Below, in pieces: positions 17,474-27,214 of a DNA stretch of 64,000 nt (its first letter is position 1; every line of letters begins with the position of its first letter). Under the pieces are notes generated by a model, which ran no database searches, was not told the origin of the DNA, and saw nothing but the letters and a program-made list of their open reading frames with translations. The DNA is taken from positions 3,300,716 to 3,364,715 of the forward strand of contig NZ_JH636434.1 in NCBI RefSeq assembly GCF_000255655.1, given 5' to 3'. The DNA comes from Schlesneria paludicola DSM 18645. GTDB lineage: Bacteria; Planctomycetota; Planctomycetia; Planctomycetales; Planctomycetaceae. The translations under genes and the position numbers were made by a program.

Positions 17474-17538
17474 AGACCGCGATTCTTCGTCGCCTCAAAA
17501 TTCTTCGACGAACCGCGACTTGTCGCGGAGCGCGGTCT
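17474..17538. other. Predicted three-way-junction structure in the 17292-17613 gap
   Basis: In the 322-base gap between purE and the toroid-protein gene, 65 bases fold neatly by eye. An outer 8-base stem (AGACCGCG 17474-17481 with CGCGGTCT 17531-17538) encloses two hairpins: TTCGTCG/CGACGAA (17486-17492 and 17506-17512) and CCGCGA-CTTG-TCGCGG (17513-17528). All three stems are perfect. There is no T-run after it. It lies downstream of the minus-strand toroid gene stop order and upstream of purE, so it could be part of the purE leader or an independent RNA. The rest of the gap shows nothing recognisable. Confidence 0.45.
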
Positions 17539-17613
17539 TCACTTGTCGGTCTCACTGCTCGTCGGATATCGCGTGTAGCCGATGCCTTGCTTCTGTGCCG
17601 CTAAAGGCCGACG

Positions 17614-18783
17614 TCACCGCTGGTAGATGGGCAGCAGTTGATATGGGGGCGTGAGCGACAGAACGACGAGTGAGGTTGTGTAGGTGTTGCCGAACATTTG
17701 GTCGCGATGCGATTCCGCAGGCCATGATCCGTCCGCGAGTTGATTCTTGAGCAGGACCCGCATCAAAGGCGGGTAGAAACGAGCCCAGTAGTTACCGCCC
17801 AATTGAAACATGCCCTGACTGCAGTAGTAGACACTGTAATGATAGCGTTCCTGATCCGACTGCACGCGGTTGTAGTCGTCGAAAGGATGTTCCAAAACCC
17901 ATTCTCCCGCGGCCTTGGCCATCTCAGTTTGATGCTCGCCCCCCAACGAGAGTGACAGAATTCCGCTGCCCACGATCGCGCGTGTCGTGTTATCGCCGGG
18001 CGGCAGCCGACAGTACAGAAACGATTTCAGGTTGGGATTGAATGAGCGGCGGACATAGCCCATCGCGTCATCGATCCACTCTTTACTGACGTCGAATTCG
18101 GCATTCCGTGCGGATCGTAGGAACATCAATTGCCACGAACTCATCGACAAATCGGCATCGCTTTTCAGCGTTGTGTAGGCGCCCAGGTACCGCCATCCTC
18201 CGCGATCGCCTGCATTCCGCTTGGGTCGCAATTGATGTTCACGCGTCAACGCCAGCGCCAAGTGAATCGCCTGTTTGATCCGCGTCTGCTGTTCGTGCTG
18301 GGTCATCCCGTAGACTTCGCTAAGCATCAGTCCGGCGATGGCATGGTTGTACAACCCGGTGTGTGACGGTGTGCCATACTGCCAGATCTGTCCAATCGGC
18401 AGGCTGAATAGCAGACCATTTTCCTGCTGCTGGCTGAGGACAAAATCAATGGCTCGCTCGAGTTGAATCCCGTACCGTCCCTCGCTTGGGACATGTCCGC
18501 GAGCCAGAAATGCCATGACGCAGAGGCTGGTGATGCCCGGCTGACCCAAATCAGGAGCCTGGAACGACCCATCGGACATTTGCGTCGTCGCCAGGAACGC
18601 CAGAGCACGATCGACGGAGGCGTCGAGTCGATTCCATTCGACGGACGTCATCAGATCGGACGTCGGCTCGGCGGGCACGGGCTCGGCGGCAACTCCCGAG
18701 ATCGCAAGCAGGCAACCCGTGATGATAAACGTGCTGCGAAAGTTGATTCGCTCATTCAGTTTCACTGGAACGACCCCGTTCAT
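17614..18783 (-). CDS. Exported prenyltransferase/squalene-oxidase-repeat (alpha/alpha toroid) protein 1
   Basis: The 389-aa protein has an N-terminal signal (INFRSTFIITGCLLAISGVAAEP). The rest is made of helix-hairpin repeats of the terpene-cyclase/prenyltransferase toroid type, such as ALAFLATTQMSDGSF, GQPGITSLCVMAFLARGH, AIDFVLSQQQENGLL and KNQLADGSWP. A shared central segment is DADLSMSSWQLMFLRSARN. The DxDD acid motif of squalene-hopene cyclases is not seen, so a binding or protein-modifying role is as likely as cyclase activity. It starts 16 bases after the stop of its paralogue at 18800 and is the last gene of the moxR operon. The weak ribosome site suggests translational coupling. The C-terminus is PPYQLLPIYQR. 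Confidence 0.85.
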   Translation of the reverse strand: MNGVVPVKLNERINFRSTFIITGCLLAISGVAAEPVPAEPTSDLMTSVEWNRLDASVDRALAFLATTQMSDGSFQAPDLGQPGITSLCVMAFLARGHVPSEGRYGIQLERAIDFVLSQQQENGLLFSLPIGQIWQYGTPSHTGLYNHAIAGLMLSEVYGMTQHEQQTRIKQAIHLALALTREHQLRPKRNAGDRGGWRYLGAYTTLKSDADLSMSSWQLMFLRSARNAEFDVSKEWIDDAMGYVRRSFNPNLKSFLYCRLPPGDNTTRAIVGSGILSLSLGGEHQTEMAKAAGEWVLEHPFDDYNRVQSDQERYHYSVYYCSQGMFQLGGNYWARFYPPLMRVLLKNQLADGSWPAESHRDQMFGNTYTTSLVVLSLTPPYQLLPIYQR

Positions 18784-18799
18784 CTGAAAAGCTTGGCGT

Positions 18800-19966
18800 T
18801 CAACGTTGGAAAATCGGCAATAGTTGATAGGGCGGCGTCAACGTCAGAACGGCGAGGGACGTCGAATAGACGCTGCCCAGATAGTCCTCGCGAAGTTCCG
18901 CGGGCCACGATCCATCGCCGAGTTGATTGTCGAGCAGCGTCCGCATCATCGGGGGATAAAAGCGAGTCCAATAGTCTCCCCCCAATTGAAACATTCCCTG
19001 ACTACAGTGATACGCGCTGTAGTGATAGCGTTCGTGGTGGTTTTCCGTGCGGTTGTACTGATCGAGCGGACGTTTCAAGATCCATTCACCCGACGCCCGG
19101 GCCATCTCGGATTCATGCTCGCCCCCCAGCGATAGCGCCAGGATCCCGCACCCCGCGACAGCACGCGAGTGGTGCGTTTCAGGTGCAAGCTGAGCGTAGT
19201 GGAATGTGCCCGTACTCGGATTGAATGATCGCCGGATATAGGCCATCGCCTCGTCCATGTACTCTTTCGGCACATCGAATTCCGCATTCCGGGCAGACCG
19301 CAGAAACATCAACTGCCAGGCCGTCACCGTCAGATCGGAGTCGTTCGGTAGATGAGGGCTTCCGGCAAGATATCGCCAGCCACCTTTGTCGAACTCCGTC
19401 CGCTTGGGACGTTCTTGCTGCTCGCGCGTGAATCGGACTGCCGACTTGATGGCTTGCGCGATTCGCTCGTGCTGAGTGGATTCCGTCATGCCGTACACGT
19501 CGCCGAGCATCAAACCCGCGATGGCATGATTGTAAATTCCCGTATGTGATGGCTTGCTCCCTTGCCAAACGGGTTCGATCGGCATCGCAAAAATCAAACC
19601 GTTGTCCTGCTGCTGAGCCAGCACATATTCAATGGCCCGATCGAGCTGGGCTCCATATTGGCCTTCGCGCGGTGCATGTCCGCGGGACAGGAACGCCAGA
19701 ATGCAAAGACTGGTAATGGCCGGTTGCCCCACGGGTGCGGTCGTGAATGCCCCATCCGGTGACTGTCGCGAGGCCAGATAGGAGAGCGCGCGATCAATGG
19801 CATCATCCAGACGTTTCCATTCGGTTGAGCTCAGCAGATCCCGTTGCGCTCGGGTACGAACACGTTCCCCGGCCCGCACATCAGCCAGGTGTCCGAACGG
19901 CAACAGCAGAATCATCACGGACGCGATGACGATGCGCAGCGACCATGTTGCCCAGTCACGGCTCAT
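18800..19966 (-). CDS. Exported prenyltransferase/squalene-oxidase-repeat (alpha/alpha toroid) protein 2
   Basis: This 388-aa paralogue of the previous protein has a membrane signal near the start (LRIVIASVMILLLPFGHLADVRA). It repeats all the landmarks: ALSYLASRQSPDGAF, GQPAITSLCILAFLSRGH, AIEYVLAQQQDNGLI, YNHAIAGLMLGDVYGMT, DSDLTVTAWQLMFLRSARN, DNQLGDGSWPAE and the C-terminus PPYQLLPIFQR. GGAA precedes ATG 19966. It lies 70 bases after the 1312-residue protein and directly before protein 1, so the two are a tandem duplication within the operon. No cyclase DxDD motif is visible. The role is unknown; the family fold also occurs in proteins that bind peptides or thioester partners. Confidence 0.85.
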   Translation of the reverse strand: MSRDWATWSLRIVIASVMILLLPFGHLADVRAGERVRTRAQRDLLSSTEWKRLDDAIDRALSYLASRQSPDGAFTTAPVGQPAITSLCILAFLSRGHAPREGQYGAQLDRAIEYVLAQQQDNGLIFAMPIEPVWQGSKPSHTGIYNHAIAGLMLGDVYGMTESTQHERIAQAIKSAVRFTREQQERPKRTEFDKGGWRYLAGSPHLPNDSDLTVTAWQLMFLRSARNAEFDVPKEYMDEAMAYIRRSFNPSTGTFHYAQLAPETHHSRAVAGCGILALSLGGEHESEMARASGEWILKRPLDQYNRTENHHERYHYSAYHCSQGMFQLGGDYWTRFYPPMMRTLLDNQLGDGSWPAELREDYLGSVYSTSLAVLTLTPPYQLLPIFQR

Positions 19967-20036
19967 ACGGTTATTCCGCGCGAGGCGGCCCTTTATTTCT
20001 GAGTTTTATCCGATGGGCGACCCAACCAGCGAAGAC

Positions 20037-23000
20037 TCACTTTTTCGGTGCAGGCGTGGTCTCACCACCCGAAATCATTTCAAAATAGTGCTCGATGGCC
20101 GATCGGTATTTTTCAGGCGGTGACTGCCCGCGCACTTGTTTCAGGCCATCGTCCAGCTTGGAAGCCAGGGTGTTCCAACGTGGATTGACATGGCGACCAC
20201 GACCGGCATTCTGGGCTTCGGCGCCTGCCGCGACCGCGGCATCGGTCAGTCTTTTCTTGCGAACAACCGCGGCTTTTTGGAACTGACCCGCCATCCGCTG
20301 TGCGTTCTGTGCCTGTGCTTGAGCTCCCGAGGCCATCATCCCGCCCATATTGCCTTTCGAGGGCGACATCCAATCCTTCACGATGGAAAGATTATTGGGG
20401 CGACAGCAGGGGATCCCCAATCCTTCGGCGGCCAGCTTTTCGTCTTCCAACATCGCGAGCAATTCCTCGATCGATTCTGGTTCGACACCATCAAGGCTTG
20501 GCTTCGTGTTGACGGGTTGTGCGTCGAGATGGGCGATGATGGCTTTCAACAGCACGTCAAACTGCTGCTCGGCCGTCGCGAATCGTTCGATCGCTTTTCC
20601 CTGGTGCTCGATTGCTTCATTTAATTGATGCTCGGCCAAAAGTTCTTCCACCGCAACCTGCTCGACAAGCAGTTCGTTCTCGAGCGTCTCGCTCATCTCT
20701 TTGGCCATTTGCGCAATATCGGGGCTCAAGCCAGACATCCATGATCGCAAGTTTCCAATCTTGTTAGTCATTTCGGCGGTGTCGTTTGTCAGCCGGGATT
20801 GGTCCACCAGGGCCAGTGTATCCCATTGTTTGTCTTGAAACGCTTTTGCTTTGGTGATCCAACCAGAAACCAGTGTGGTCAGTTTTGCCGCTTCTACCAG
20901 TCGATTCGTGACATGCGTCATCAGCTTCGGCAAGTCAGGATGTTCATCTGCGAGACTGGACAAATCGGCTTCAAGCGTTTGCAGCAAGTCATAGACCTGC
21001 TTCGCTTCGGCGGTCGCTTCCTCGTTGGTCGCAGCCTTGGCTTCCAATTGCTGTGTCGCCACAGTCAGCTGCTCTAGCTGCTGTCGTAAGGAGCGGACGA
21101 ATTTCTCGTCCTGATTCAGATCCTTCGGCAGCCACGTCTCGAAGTTTTCGGACATTGTTGCAGTCGCCTGCCGAATTTCATCGGCTTCTTCGACCAAGCG
21201 CGTCTTCCAGATTTGACCGATATCCGCATCGGCGGGGTTCTCTTTCGCGGCCGCGAAGGCCCGGTGTTCTTGTTGCAATTGGTCTTGTTTACGTGCGTTG
21301 ATCGTCATCTGATCGCGAAGCGAGTCCGCATCGAGGCGGGTTTGGGCCATAAACCGCCGCAGCAGGTTTGGATCTTCCGCAAGCAGTTTTGCAAGCTGGG
21401 CCTGGATGTCGCGTTTTTTCTCGAGCAGTTCCTTCAACTTTCGACGGAACTCGTCATCCAGATCAAGTTCCAAGAATTTGCGATTCTGTGGATTGATCGT
21501 CGGACGTGAGTTCCCCAGCAGCTTGAACGAATCTTCCAGAAAAACCTGATGCATCTTCTTGATATGCTCCATCGCATCGGCGAGCTGGTGATTGACTTTC
21601 ACGCCTTCATAAGTGCGAGTGAGTTTGGCCAGCATCTCGCGAGCGCGACGAATGTGGGTGAATGAGACCTGCAGGTCTTGCGCCTGTCGATCAGGTTCGG
21701 CCTTTGCGACCTCACGCAGGACCGTTGTCGCCCGGGACATGTGACGTTCGTCGATCTCGGCCAGTTGCAGGGCCATAAAAGCGTACGGTGTCGCGGAACT
21801 CTTCGAGGCCAGTTCAACTGCGACTTCGCTTGCTTTCGTCAAGTGTCCAACGGCCTTTCGAACGGACTGATCTAGCGACTGGTCCCAGGCCGAGTTCTTC
21901 GCGAACTGATCGATCAGAGTTCGATTTTCGAGTTCGCCGTTGCTTAGTGCCGCGTCCAATCGCTGCAGAAAGTCTTCGATTGCAATCTCTAGTTTTTCAC
22001 GCATCTGACCTTCGAAGGAACCGGCCCATTCATCGATCTTCAAACTTTTGGGGCGACAACTGGAACATTGCCCCAGGGCATTTCGACGCGTCATCGAATC
22101 GGCAGGACGTGGTGCAATTTCTTGACGAACTTGTGGCGTTTCTTCGTCCTTGGATTCGTTCGGCTTGGTCGAGGCAGTCGACTGCGATGGAGATGAGGCC
22201 GAAGACTGCGATGATTGGTCGGACTTTGGTTGCCCTGGATTCTGATCCTGCGCCGGGTTGGTGTCGTCGGCCTTTGCGATCTGGTCAGATTCACGGGTCT
22301 CGGCCGGCGCACTTTCGGCAGTCGCGTTCTCTGTCTCCGACTTCTGGGCAGGGTCTTGATTCGACGTGTCGGCAGAGGAAGCGGACGATGATGGTGGACT
22401 CGCCTTGGCAGTGGCGTCGTGTGATTCTTTCGGATCGGAATTGTGATTCGATGCGGGCTTGCGATCTTTCGAAGCCATCTGATCCCCGACCGCGGAACTG
22501 TCCTTGGTATCGAAGACGCGAACGGAATAGCTGAGCTGTGCGCCGCGTTTGAGTTTCAGGTCCTTTAGATCGAGCTGCATCTTCCCCTGTACCTCGGGTT
22601 CGCCCTGCTGATTTCCCAACGGGATCTCGATCACCTGTAGTGGCTCGGCATCGGGATTGGTCTCGTCTTTAACGACAAGTTCCGCCTTGGCGATCCCAAA
22701 GTCATCCTTGGCCGTGAACTCGATGGCGATCTTGTCGTCAGGACGCACAACGACATCATCAAGCGGACTGGTCAGATTGACGGTCGGAAATTGATCGGCG
22801 TACGTCACGATCTGGCACGTGGGTGGCTTTTCATTCTTCAGCCCGTGTTGACTGACCATCTGAACGGTGAACGAAAGGTCGTCCTTGAGCTCTTGTTCAA
22901 AGTGAAACACTCCGTTCACATCGGCCACGACAGGAATCGAGGTCTGGTCCGAAAGGACTAGGCGCAATTCCTTCAGTGGCTCGCTGGCCTGAATGCTGAG

Positions 23001-23975
23001 ACGCAGGCGGCTTTCAGCGAGAGCGCGTGATCGACGTGGCAATCCATTTTGCTGAACGATCGGAAGCCGGCTATAGGCAGGAGGAATGATCTGAAAATCG
23101 ACGCTCTCGATGCGCGGACGTTCTGCGATCGCGACCTGCTGCCAGGGCGATTGTCCGTCACCGGCGCGAACGCGAAATTCGAATGGTCGCTCGACCGAAC
23201 TCAGATGGAACGCGAAGTTTTCCGGCTGATTCGCAACGGGAACCATCGGCAACTTTGAAACATGTCCGGCATCGTCCCGAATCCAGATCGTCGCCTCACG
23301 CCGGATTCGATTTTCAAGCCGCGCAATGATCGTGGTGGATTCAAACTTGGGAACCGTCGACTTCATGTCAGGTGTCGTGACCTTCGTCAGACTGATCTCG
23401 CTGGTCGGTCGCCAGAAGCGTTGCCACAACACCGACATCTGCGATGCATCGACGAGCCATGCACAAAGCATGACGGCGAGTGCGCCCACCAACCAGTTCG
23501 CGTTGGACTTCAGTCGTCGAGGTGAAACGACCTGCAGAGGATCGACGAGGTGACCAAGGTGCTCGGCCTCGTGTGCGACCTGTCCGATCAGAATCGACGA
23601 TCCGCGGACCTCAGGGGGATCGTGACTGTTGGAAAGATCCGTGATTGTGGTCCAGCGTTCTTCCAGTTGCGGAACCGAGGCTTCGACCATTCCGGCAACG
23701 TGCGGCATCGACGGCCGAATCAGCAACGGCCGCAACACGTATGCGGCGGCACCCAACGTACCGCAGATCAATGCGGTCAAAGTGATCAGCACGCGAATCA
23801 TGAGAGAGAACGGCGTCGACAGCCAGTCCACAGCCATCGCCCCCAGCAGCAACACGCAAAAGAGCGTCGTGGAGACGAGGGCTCCCGAGAGCACGCGCAT
23901 GGCTTGTTCGCGTCCACGAACGGCATTCAGTTTTCGATCGATCAAGCGCGGCACGACAATTGGTGAGGTGGACAT
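20037..23975 (-). CDS. 1312-residue membrane protein with coiled coils (DUF4175-like)
   Basis: ATG 23975 (MSTSPIVVPRLIDRKL) has AAGGG six bases upstream; frame beyond it is not coding. Two transmembrane helices lie at about residues 32-50 and 58-82, a third at about 159-177, followed by a beta-rich periplasmic part to about 500 (KDDFGIAKAELVV and similar bladed Ig-like strands). Residues about 500-635 are a low-complexity Ser/Gln/Asn/Glu linker. The remaining 680 residues are charged, Q/K/E-rich helices with strong coiled-coil character. Two related Cys motifs occur, CSSCRPKSLKIDEW (about 637) and PCCRPNNLSIVKDW (about 1188). It follows the VWA gene by 77 bases. Its architecture suggests a spanning or tethering component of the MoxR-VWA machine. 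Exact function unknown. Confidence 0.85.
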   Translation of the reverse strand: MSTSPIVVPRLIDRKLNAVRGREQAMRVLSGALVSTTLFCVLLLGAMAVDWLSTPFSLMIRVLITLTALICGTLGAAAYVLRPLLIRPSMPHVAGMVEASVPQLEERWTTITDLSNSHDPPEVRGSSILIGQVAHEAEHLGHLVDPLQVVSPRRLKSNANWLVGALAVMLCAWLVDASQMSVLWQRFWRPTSEISLTKVTTPDMKSTVPKFESTTIIARLENRIRREATIWIRDDAGHVSKLPMVPVANQPENFAFHLSSVERPFEFRVRAGDGQSPWQQVAIAERPRIESVDFQIIPPAYSRLPIVQQNGLPRRSRALAESRLRLSIQASEPLKELRLVLSDQTSIPVVADVNGVFHFEQELKDDLSFTVQMVSQHGLKNEKPPTCQIVTYADQFPTVNLTSPLDDVVVRPDDKIAIEFTAKDDFGIAKAELVVKDETNPDAEPLQVIEIPLGNQQGEPEVQGKMQLDLKDLKLKRGAQLSYSVRVFDTKDSSAVGDQMASKDRKPASNHNSDPKESHDATAKASPPSSSASSADTSNQDPAQKSETENATAESAPAETRESDQIAKADDTNPAQDQNPGQPKSDQSSQSSASSPSQSTASTKPNESKDEETPQVRQEIAPRPADSMTRRNALGQCSSCRPKSLKIDEWAGSFEGQMREKLEIAIEDFLQRLDAALSNGELENRTLIDQFAKNSAWDQSLDQSVRKAVGHLTKASEVAVELASKSSATPYAFMALQLAEIDERHMSRATTVLREVAKAEPDRQAQDLQVSFTHIRRAREMLAKLTRTYEGVKVNHQLADAMEHIKKMHQVFLEDSFKLLGNSRPTINPQNRKFLELDLDDEFRRKLKELLEKKRDIQAQLAKLLAEDPNLLRRFMAQTRLDADSLRDQMTINARKQDQLQQEHRAFAAAKENPADADIGQIWKTRLVEEADEIRQATATMSENFETWLPKDLNQDEKFVRSLRQQLEQLTVATQQLEAKAATNEEATAEAKQVYDLLQTLEADLSSLADEHPDLPKLMTHVTNRLVEAAKLTTLVSGWITKAKAFQDKQWDTLALVDQSRLTNDTAEMTNKIGNLRSWMSGLSPDIAQMAKEMSETLENELLVEQVAVEELLAEHQLNEAIEHQGKAIERFATAEQQFDVLLKAIIAHLDAQPVNTKPSLDGVEPESIEELLAMLEDEKLAAEGLGIPCCRPNNLSIVKDWMSPSKGNMGGMMASGAQAQAQNAQRMAGQFQKAAVVRKKRLTDAAVAAGAEAQNAGRGRHVNPRWNTLASKLDDGLKQVRGQSPPEKYRSAIEHYFEMISGGETTPAPKK

Positions 23976-24052
23976 GGTTGCCCTTTCAGATCCGGCGGAA
24001 CGCTTGACGCTTTTTCGATCGGCAATGATCGTAACAGGAAGTGGAACCCCAA

Positions 24053-26911
24053 CTAAAGCAGATTTGTCTGTTTTCTGACAATCCATTCCAGAATGAGGCA
24101 GCCGCTGATCAGCCACAGACACCACCAACGGTTCCACATAGGCTGGTGCGTTTCGCTTTCGATGATTCGTGGCGCAAGTGAGACCAGGTTGGGAAGGTCG
24201 CACAAGACCGTGGGCGGAATGATCTGGCCACCGGTCAATTCCGCAATGCGCGCCAGCAGCACCGGATCGCTTCGCAAATCATGCGTTTCGGCATTCACAT
24301 CTCGAGCGACTGTGATCGTTGCGGAAACGACGCCCTGAAATCCTTCGCGACTGAGCAGTGATTTCACGTCCTCACCAACGGGTTGAATTAGAATCTGTCC
24401 ATCGATGAGGCGATCGAAACGACCGAGATAGCGGCCTGGAATCTTTTCGTCACGTTCCAGGTCGACCTTGGCAATCTCGGTGTCTTTGATTCGGGCGACG
24501 GCCTGGATCTTGGCCAGTCGAAGAGGTTCACCATCGGTGTCGTGTAACTGCGCGGTAATCTGAACAGGCTCGCCCGAATCATAGTGCTCTTTGTCCGCAC
24601 TGATTCTCACGGTCTTGGAACCACCCGCCAATTCCGAGGCCATCGCCCATCGCAAAAATTGGCCCCAGAACGCGTGATGAAACCGATCGCCATGGCGGGC
24701 ACGCAAGCGGTACGTCGCCGGGGCCGAGATCATCGCAACTTTGCCTCGTCCAACGTTCTGCCAGCAGAGGAACGCGTCTGGCTTCTCTTGTTGATCGGGA
24801 TTCTTCAGCGGCACGACTCGCAAGAGGGTGTGCGCCGACGGCTTGGGGATGCGGTACGCAGAGAGCCAGTTCAATGGATTGAACTGGAATGCCTCGCTCC
24901 ACACCCGTTCGGTTGTCGAGAGATCATCCGAGACCTGAACCGCGGACGACATTCTGCCTTCGGCAGTCGGGACGACAGAGTAGGCCGCGTCGCTTTCGGA
25001 TGCCGATGTCGCAACGACAGGCAAGAGTTCGGCGAGAGGTGCACTCGCAAAAGCCTGTGGCATCGATTCGGGCCCGGCGATCAGGACGAGAGTCCCCCCG
25101 CGCTGCGAAACATATTCTCGCAGTGAACGTTGACTTGCATCGGACAATTGCGAGGCGAGCAGATCCCCAAGAATCACCACGCGGTAGCGGCTCCATCCAT
25201 CCAGTTCGACGGGCAATTGCACATTGTCGACGAATTCTCCGGTCCCGGCCGGAGTGGGATGAAAGATCAATTGATGGTGTTTGATGTGCGGATCACGTTC
25301 AAACAGGTTCGACAGAAAGCGAAATTCCCAGCGTGGACTGTTGTCGGCCAAAAGCACATTGATCACGTCTTCGATCACGTCGACAGTGATCGATTCTTCA
25401 TTGTTGTTCTCGGAGACTTCGTCGGCGACCGGAACCACGCGCACTGTGTACTCATAACGGCCGAGTTCGCTACGTGTGGTCGTGAACGAGACAGGGTGGT
25501 CGGCACGCGTCGTTTGCGGTGTGAACTGCTGACGGTCAAGAACTTCTTCATTCCGCGAAGCATCCTTGGCAACGAGCTCGATCTGAATCGTTTCACCGAG
25601 ACAGTCGGACGCGGTCACCAAAGATTCAATGACGATCTTGTCGTTTTTGGCCACGGCACGCGGAGCGTCAATTCGATGAAGTTCGATGTCTCGCATCAGG
25701 CGATCATCGCCGACCGCGATGACATAGAATGGTACGTGACCAAGGCTGGCGGCGACGTCTTGCGGGTTGCGTCCAGAGGTGTCGGTATGCCGCCCGTCAG
25801 AGAGCAGCACAACGGCCTCAATGCGATCAGTCGCCGCAGTTCGTCCAATCAATTCCAGCACGGAACTGAGATTTGTCATGGGTGGTCCATCCAAAGGAAC
25901 CTGCGGTGAGGCCGCCCCAAGTCGCTTCCAATCCTTGTCGACAATAGGACCAATTTGATGGTCAAAGGCCCAGCGTTGAATGTGCGTCTCTCGTTCAACG
26001 CGGCTCAGCCAACTGGATTCCGCACAGTCTAAAACGTTGTTAATCCATTCGCGACGGCTGCGAGGTTTCGAGGCTGTCGCGAAGGATGCCGCGCCTCCAT
26101 TTGCCAAGTCGTTATCGATGGCGAGCCCCGCTAGTTTTCGATCGAATTTGATTTCGTGGTCAAGTTGTGTGAGCAATGTTCGAATCATTGTCGATTGGAC
26201 TTGTTGTGACGAAGCGCCTGACCGAGCCTGTTGTGACAATTGCTGAAACGAGGGAATGATCTCGTCACGCAGGGTTGCGAGATTCTTTTCGATCGAAGCT
26301 TTCTCGGACAGCAGTAGCGGTTCTGACGAATTCAAGATTGAGCCGTACAGCAATTGCGAGTTTTCCGCGGCTTTCAATGCCAAGTTCACCTGTTCACGCA
26401 GTGCTTCGAACGCCCGATGTGACTCACTCAGTTTTTGCGCCTGCTGCAGGCATCTCCTGGCTTCGGTCGTCGAAACCAGCAGCCGATCACACAACGAGAC
26501 AAGCCGGATGGTGTCGGCGGGATGGCTCGCGATGGCCCAACGACGATCCTTGGCGGGGTCGGATGAATCCACGGTCTCCATACTGCCGCTGATGTCAGCG
26601 ACGATCGCCAGCGTCTTGCGTTCAGAACGGCGCGTCACCGTCGTCTGCGTCGGTTCCAGGCACATCCAGAGCGTCATTCCCAGCACGACAATGCGCAAGG
26701 GCAAGAACCATTGGACCCACCGCTTTCCACTAAAACGAGCTTCCAACCAAAGCGTGATGGCACAAATGGCCGCTAGTACGACGCCAAGTGCGATCGCGGA
26801 CCCGATGGTGAGGAGCCCCTGAAACGTCAGCCGCTGGGACGTTTCGGGGCCGGTCGCGTTGGCCGCAGTCGTAACAGACGTCAGCATGGAATGTAGGGGA
26901 GACCAATTCAT
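24053..26911 (-). CDS. VWA-domain membrane protein with GATase-like domain
   Basis: The 952-aa protein has two transmembrane helices at about residues 32-56 and 68-86, then a von Willebrand A domain with a complete-looking MIDAS start (ADISGSMETVDSSD, D106-S110) and VVLLSDGRHTDTSG. After an Ig-like stretch, residues about 535-660 resemble the class-I glutamine-amidotransferase-like domain found in such planctomycete proteins (LLADNSPRWEFRFLSN, VVILGDLLASQLSD, GGTLVLIAGPESMP), probably without amidotransferase activity. A C-terminal helix (about 925-942) is followed by a short basic tail. It is a probable client of the MoxR ATPase. A 303-base gap holding a repeat element separates it from the upstream BatA-like gene. 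Confidence 0.9.
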   Translation of the reverse strand: MNWSPLHSMLTSVTTAANATGPETSQRLTFQGLLTIGSAIALGVVLAAICAITLWLEARFSGKRWVQWFLPLRIVVLGMTLWMCLEPTQTTVTRRSERKTLAIVADISGSMETVDSSDPAKDRRWAIASHPADTIRLVSLCDRLLVSTTEARRCLQQAQKLSESHRAFEALREQVNLALKAAENSQLLYGSILNSSEPLLLSEKASIEKNLATLRDEIIPSFQQLSQQARSGASSQQVQSTMIRTLLTQLDHEIKFDRKLAGLAIDNDLANGGAASFATASKPRSRREWINNVLDCAESSWLSRVERETHIQRWAFDHQIGPIVDKDWKRLGAASPQVPLDGPPMTNLSSVLELIGRTAATDRIEAVVLLSDGRHTDTSGRNPQDVAASLGHVPFYVIAVGDDRLMRDIELHRIDAPRAVAKNDKIVIESLVTASDCLGETIQIELVAKDASRNEEVLDRQQFTPQTTRADHPVSFTTTRSELGRYEYTVRVVPVADEVSENNNEESITVDVIEDVINVLLADNSPRWEFRFLSNLFERDPHIKHHQLIFHPTPAGTGEFVDNVQLPVELDGWSRYRVVILGDLLASQLSDASQRSLREYVSQRGGTLVLIAGPESMPQAFASAPLAELLPVVATSASESDAAYSVVPTAEGRMSSAVQVSDDLSTTERVWSEAFQFNPLNWLSAYRIPKPSAHTLLRVVPLKNPDQQEKPDAFLCWQNVGRGKVAMISAPATYRLRARHGDRFHHAFWGQFLRWAMASELAGGSKTVRISADKEHYDSGEPVQITAQLHDTDGEPLRLAKIQAVARIKDTEIAKVDLERDEKIPGRYLGRFDRLIDGQILIQPVGEDVKSLLSREGFQGVVSATITVARDVNAETHDLRSDPVLLARIAELTGGQIIPPTVLCDLPNLVSLAPRIIESETHQPMWNRWWCLWLISGCLILEWIVRKQTNLL

Positions 26912-27070
26912 GGATCACATCGATCTGTCGTGAACGCGGGTGGAATCGTGGCAAATCTGTCGGAAGCGTTTGGAGTCTCGTTGGGCTGTTTGGCGTTGGA
27001 AACCCCGAGAAGCGTCAGGTTGGTGGATGTTTCCTCGTTACCAGGCACCCGCTTGCTAACCCATCTTTTC
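26912..27070. other. Gap upstream of the VWA gene, left part
   Basis: No gene is seen. A degenerate arm of the palindromic element lies at 27034-27060 (CTCGTTACCAGGCACCCGC, then GCTAAC), immediately next to the full copy that follows. The VWA start ATG 26911 has no clear ribosome-binding site. Confidence 0.4.
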
Positions 27071-27201
27071 CTCGTTACCAAGCTCCCGCTTGGTGACGCC
27101 TCTTCCGATCTTGTTTTCTGTCAGGCAGGAAGGCAGCCAGGAACCGTCGAACACATTTCTGGGGTGTAGAAAGCGATGCCAGGCGGGGGCTCGGCAACGA
27201 G
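27071..27201. repeat. Palindromic MITE/REP-like element, copy B
   Basis: The 131-base copy has left end CTCGTTACCAAGCTCCCGC and right end GGCGGGGGCTCGGCAACGAG, inverted repeats of each other with a few mismatches. Interior blocks match copy A at 4028-4149 (CTCTTCCGATCTTGTTTTC, GCAGGAA, GTGTA...GCGATGCC). It lies between the BatA-like gene and the VWA gene, inside the presumed operon, and so may process or attenuate the transcript. Confidence 0.75.
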
Positions 27202-27214
27202 GAACATCGATGCG

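Noticed and set aside
17614-19966. Squalene-hopene cyclase or hopanoid genes
   Set aside because: The toroid repeats are present but the DxDD catalytic motif is not visible and the proteins are about half the usual length and have signal peptides.
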